From Microlunatus capsulatus (GTDB lineage Bacteria > Actinomycetota > Actinomycetes > Propionibacteriales > Propionibacteriaceae): a DNA stretch of 64,000 nt. Both the position numbers and the translations under genes were made by a program. The notes below the pieces were generated by a model. That model was given only the letters and a program-made list of their open reading frames with translations, was not told where the DNA came from and did no database searches. Below, in pieces: positions 60,716 to 64,000 of this stretch. The stretch lies in NCBI RefSeq assembly GCF_017876495.1, contig NZ_JAGIOB010000001.1:3348001-3412000 (forward strand), read 5' to 3'. Position 1 is the stretch's first letter. Each line of letters starts with the position of its first letter.

Positions 60716-61660
60716 TCAGTTCGCGTGCAGGGCCTGGTTCAGCTCCACCCCGACGCCCTGGCGACGCCGGACCTCGACGGCCCCGGTGACGGAGTTGCGC
60801 AGCAGCAGCAGGTTGGGCTGCCCCGACAGGGTGCGCGCCTTGACGACCTCGCCGTCGGGCAGCGTCACCTTGGTGCCCGCGGTGACGTAGAGACCGGCCT
60901 CGACGACGCAGTCGTCGCCCAGCGCGATCCCGATGCCCGCGTTGGCGCCGATCAGGCAGCGCTCGCCCAGGCTCACCACCTCGGTGCCGCCCCCGGAGAG
61001 CGTGCCCATGATCGAGGCGCCGCCGCCGACGTCGGAGTCCGCGCCGACGACGACCCCGGCCGAGATCCGGCCCTCCACCATCGAGGTGCCCAGCGTGCCG
61101 GCGTTGTAGTTGACGAAGCCCTCGTGCATGACGGTTGTGCCGGCGGCGAGGTGCGCGCCCAGCCGGACGCGGTCGGCGTCGGCGACCCGGACGCCGGCGG
61201 GCAGCACGTAGTCGACCATCCGCGGGAACTTGTCGACACCCAGCACGGTGACGTGCCCGTGCCGGGCGCGCAGGCCCGCCCGGACCGTCTCGAAGCCCTC
61301 GACGGCGCAGGGCCCGGCGCTGGTCCAGACGACGTTGGGCAGCAGGCCGAACACGCCGGTGAGGTCGATGCTGCGCGGGGCGACCAGCCGGTGGCTGAGC
61401 AGGTGCAGGCGGAGGTAGACGTCGGCGGTGCTCACCGGCGGGGCGTCGAGGTCGATGACGACCCGGACCACCTCGGTGCGGGTGCCGCGGACGGCGTCCT
61501 CGGCCTCGGCCGACGTCAGCGACGCCGGGGCCTCCTCGGCGCCCGGGGCGCCCAGCGCGGGGGCGGGGAACCAGGTGTCCAGCACCTGGCCGGAGGAGTG
61601 GACGGTGGCCAGTCCCCAGCCCCAGGCGGGGCGGGAGGGGGCAGCGGCGGCGTCGGTCAT
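60716..61660 (-). CDS. dapD: Tetrahydrodipicolinate N-succinyltransferase
   Basis: The 314-residue protein has the actinobacterial DapD layout: an N-terminal domain (about 1-105), a middle domain with [56 protein letters not shown] and a left-handed beta-helix of hexapeptide repeats ([26 protein letters not shown]). It transfers succinyl from CoA to tetrahydrodipicolinate on the way to DAP. ATG 61660 is set by a TACGCT box 7 nt upstream. dapE is divergent with 65 bp between the starts. Confidence 0.96.
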   Translation of the reverse strand: MTDAAAAPSRPAWGWGLATVHSSGQVLDTWFPAPALGAPGAEEAPASLTSAEAEDAVRGTRTEVVRVVIDLDAPPVSTADVYLRLHLLSHRLVAPRSIDLTGVFGLLPNVVWTSAGPCAVEGFETVRAGLRARHGHVTVLGVDKFPRMVDYVLPAGVRVADADRVRLGAHLAAGTTVMHEGFVNYNAGTLGTSMVEGRISAGVVVGADSDVGGGASIMGTLSGGGTEVVSLGERCLIGANAGIGIALGDDCVVEAGLYVTAGTKVTLPDGEVVKARTLSGQPNLLLLRNSVTGAVEVRRRQGVGVELNQALHAN

Positions 61661-61667
61661 GGCGGGA

Positions 61668-61673
61668 AGCGTA
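61668..61673 (-). promoter_or_regulatory. -10 box (TACGCT) of dapD, leaderless
   Basis: On the minus strand TACGCT ends 7 nt before the dapD ATG. It is back to back with the dapE promoter 41 bp away. Confidence 0.55.
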
Positions 61674-61713
61674 CCGGGGGCGGCTGGCACGACCCGAGCC
61701 CGCGACCTGCCGC

Positions 61714-61719
61714 TAGGGT
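61714..61719 (+). promoter_or_regulatory. -10 box (TAGGGT) of dapE, leaderless
   Basis: TAGGGT ends 6 nt before GTG 61726; there is no Shine-Dalgarno sequence between them. Confidence 0.55.
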
Positions 61720-61725
61720 GCCGGG

Positions 61726-62799
61726 GTGGCTACCCCCCTGGACCTCGAGGGCGACGTCGTCGACCTCCTCCGCCGGCTGGTCGACGTCCCCTCGGTCAGC
61801 GGTGACGAGCGAGCGGTCGCCGACCTCGTCGAGGAGGCGCTCACCGCCTACCCGCACCTGCACGTCACCCGGACCGGCGACGTGGTGGTCGCGCGCACCG
61901 AGCTGGGCCGGGCCGAGCGGGTCGTCGTCGCCGGCCACCTGGACACCGTCCCGATCGCCGGGAACGTGCCCTCGCGGGTGACCGAGGAGGACGGCCGGAC
62001 GCTGGTCTGGGGGCGCGGGGCCTGCGACATGAAGGGCGGCGTCGCCGCGCAGCTCGCCGCCGCCGCCGTCCTCACCGCCCCCGGCCGCGACGTCACCTGG
62101 ATCTTCTACGACAACGAGGAGGTCGAGGAGAGCAAGAACGGGCTGAACCGCCTGGCTGCGGAGCACCCCGAGCACCTCGACGGCGTCTTCGCGGTGCTGG
62201 GCGAGCCGTCCAACGCCCGGATCGAGGGCGGCTGCCAGGGGACGATGCGGGTCGTCGTCGAGCTGACCGGCGTGGCCGCGCACTCCGCGCGCTCGTGGAA
62301 GGGCCACAACGCCGTCCACGACGCCGGGCCCGTGCTGCAGGCCCTCGCCGCGCACCAGGCGCAGGAGGTCGTCGTCGACGGCCTCACCTACCGCGAGGGC
62401 CTGAACGCCGTGGGCATCCGCGGCGGGATCGCCGGCAACGTCATCCCCGACCGCTGCGAGGTCGAGGTGAACTACCGCTTCGCTCCCGACAAGTCCCCGG
62501 AGCAGGCGGAGGCCTACGTCCGGCAGGTGCTCGACGGCTTCCCCGTCCGGGTCACCGACGTGGCCCCGGGCGCCCGGCCCGGCCTCGACCAGCCGGCCGC
62601 CGCGGAGTTCCTGGCCGCCGTGGGCGGCAAGCCCAGCGCCAAGTTCGGCTGGACCGACGTCGCCCGCTTCAGCGCCCGCGGGGTGCCGGCGGTCAACTTC
62701 GGCCCGGGCGACCCCAGCAAGGCCCACGCCGACGACGAGTTCTGCCCCGGCGACGAGGTCGTCACCTGCCGCGACGCCCTGGTCCGCTGGCTCTCCTGA
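61726..62799 (+). CDS. dapE: Succinyl-diaminopimelate desuccinylase
   Basis: The 357-residue M20 metallo-hydrolase has [14 protein letters not shown] and [15 protein letters not shown] (first zinc His and bridging Asp), [10 protein letters not shown] (catalytic Glu pair), [18 protein letters not shown] and [16 protein letters not shown] (dimer-site His). It releases succinate from N-succinyl-DAP. The actinobacterial form lacks the insertion of E. coli DapE. GTG 61726 is supported by the TAGGGT box. Confidence 0.95.
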   Translation: MATPLDLEGDVVDLLRRLVDVPSVSGDERAVADLVEEALTAYPHLHVTRTGDVVVARTELGRAERVVVAGHLDTVPIAGNVPSRVTEEDGRTLVWGRGACDMKGGVAAQLAAAAVLTAPGRDVTWIFYDNEEVEESKNGLNRLAAEHPEHLDGVFAVLGEPSNARIEGGCQGTMRVVVELTGVAAHSARSWKGHNAVHDAGPVLQALAAHQAQEVVVDGLTYREGLNAVGIRGGIAGNVIPDRCEVEVNYRFAPDKSPEQAEAYVRQVLDGFPVRVTDVAPGARPGLDQPAAAEFLAAVGGKPSAKFGWTDVARFSARGVPAVNFGPGDPSKAHADDEFCPGDEVVTCRDALVRWLS

Positions 62800-62849
62800 C
62801 GACGGGCGCACGCACCGGCGGGTGCCGGCGCGCGGCCGCGGTGCGCGCC

Positions 62850-62855
62850 TAGGCT
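62850..62855 (+). promoter_or_regulatory. -10 box (TAGGCT) of the LOG-family gene, leaderless
   Basis: TAGGCT ends 6 nt before GTG 62862, in the 62-bp gap after dapE. Confidence 0.55.
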
Positions 62856-62861
62856 GGCGGC

Positions 62862-63599
<738 letters not shown>

Positions 63600-63638
63600 C
63601 CGGCCGGGGCGCTCGGCCCCGTCTGGCACGATCAGCGC

Positions 63639-63995
63639 ATGGAGTGGATCATCGCCGTGGTCGCCGTCGCGGCCCTGGGGATCGCGGCGGTGGCGGCGGC
63701 AGGAGGCGTGGGCGAGATGAGCAGGGAACCGGTCGAGGACGTCTACCGCCAGCAGCTGCCGGAGGGCCCGCTGAGCGCCGACGACGTCCGCGGCGCCCGC
63801 TTCGGCACCGCGCTGCGCGGCTACGCGATGGGTCAGGTGGACGAGCTGCTGGAGCGGCTCGCCGCCGAGATCGCCGAGCGCGACGCCCGGATCGCCGCGC
63901 TGACCGGTGAGCCGCCCGAGGAGACCTGGGCCGTCGTCCCGGCCGAGCCCGAGCACCGCGAGGACCACGGACCGCGCGCCGACGGCCCGGCGTGA
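63639..63995 (+). CDS. Short membrane-anchored DivIVA-domain protein
   Basis: The 118-residue protein has an N-terminal membrane helix (about 3-24), then PLSADDVRGARFGTALRGYAMGQVDELLERLAAEIAERDARI, the DivI1A-repeat form of the DivIVA lipid-binding and coiled-coil start. The acidic tail is disordered. Such proteins occur near dapE and the LOG gene in other Actinobacteria and may localise at poles or septa. ATG 63639 has a CACGAT box 6 nt upstream. Its stop overlaps the GTG of the next gene. Confidence 0.88.
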   Translation: MEWIIAVVAVAALGIAAVAAAGGVGEMSREPVEDVYRQQLPEGPLSADDVRGARFGTALRGYAMGQVDELLERLAAEIAERDARIAALTGEPPEETWAVVPAEPEHREDHGPRADGPA

Positions 63996-64000
63996 GCACC
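63992..64000 (+). CDS. Start of a further gene, cut by the window end
   Basis: GTG at 63992 overlaps the stop of the DivIVA-domain gene in the GTGA pattern used repeatedly in this window. Only three codons are visible, so the product cannot be named. Confidence 0.4.

Overview
The window is about 75% GC, has strong G/C bias at third codon positions, uses many GTG starts, and carries actinobacterial marker genes: a WhiB4/WblA-type regulator, mycothiol biosynthesis gene mshB, a Rv0428c-type acetyltransferase, DUF3140, DUF4245 and DUF3618 proteins, and an LAxTG class-E sortase signal. It is an actinobacterial chromosome segment. The gene mix fits Geodermatophilaceae (Blastococcus/Geodermatophilus/Modestobacter type), but that family-level guess is inference. 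I saw no rRNA, tRNA, CRISPR array, insertion sequence or prophage.

Layout. 1-3.2 kb: the end of a lysozyme-like gene, a VOC protein, fumC and a spermidine-synthase-like gene. 3.2-11.3 kb: one secreted, sortase-anchored protein of 2,544 aa with 23 Ig-like repeats. 11.3-17.9 kb: a SigB/SigF-type sigma factor divergent from a stress-type cluster (LEA-like protein, holin-X-like membrane protein, DUF3618 protein, three SDR oxidoreductases, DUF3140 protein). Two sites matching the SigF promoter consensus lie just ahead of this cluster. 17.9-29.1 kb: DUF4245, a GlxA-type regulator, xseB-xseA, ispH, a second surface protein, rmuC, an M18 aminopeptidase, DoxX and ychF. The order fum / DUF4245 / xseBA / ispH / ychF is as I recall it from Mycobacterium, so 3.2-17.9 kb looks like an accessory insertion in a core block. 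29.1-37.5 kb: a small Arg-rich ORF, a HAF-repeat secreted protein, a DRGH nuclease, whiB4-like, eis-like, aceB and pepN.

37.5-40.3 kb is the most unusual part. It is a hairpin-bounded cassette with a frameshifted subtilase lipoprotein, a secreted/membrane protein ending in a small toxin-like domain, and a translationally overlapping downstream gene made of two diverged copies of one domain, which is a candidate immunity protein. 40.3-48.2 kb is a polyamine uptake and catabolism locus: aminotransferase, Lrp regulator, PotDABC-type ABC transporter and aldehyde dehydrogenase. 48.4-54.2 kb is a complete oligopeptide ABC transporter. 54.2-64 kb holds mshB, a VanW protein, a GNAT, fdxA-dapC, a lysozyme-fold protein with dapD, divergent dapE, a LOG-family protein and a DivIVA-domain protein. 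The lysine/diaminopimelate genes are again in an order known from other Actinobacteria.

A recurring regulatory feature is a TANNNT box ending 6-8 nt before the start codon (xseA, ispH, glxA-like, M18, ychF, mshB, dapD, dapE, LOG). It implies leaderless transcripts and was used to choose several starts.
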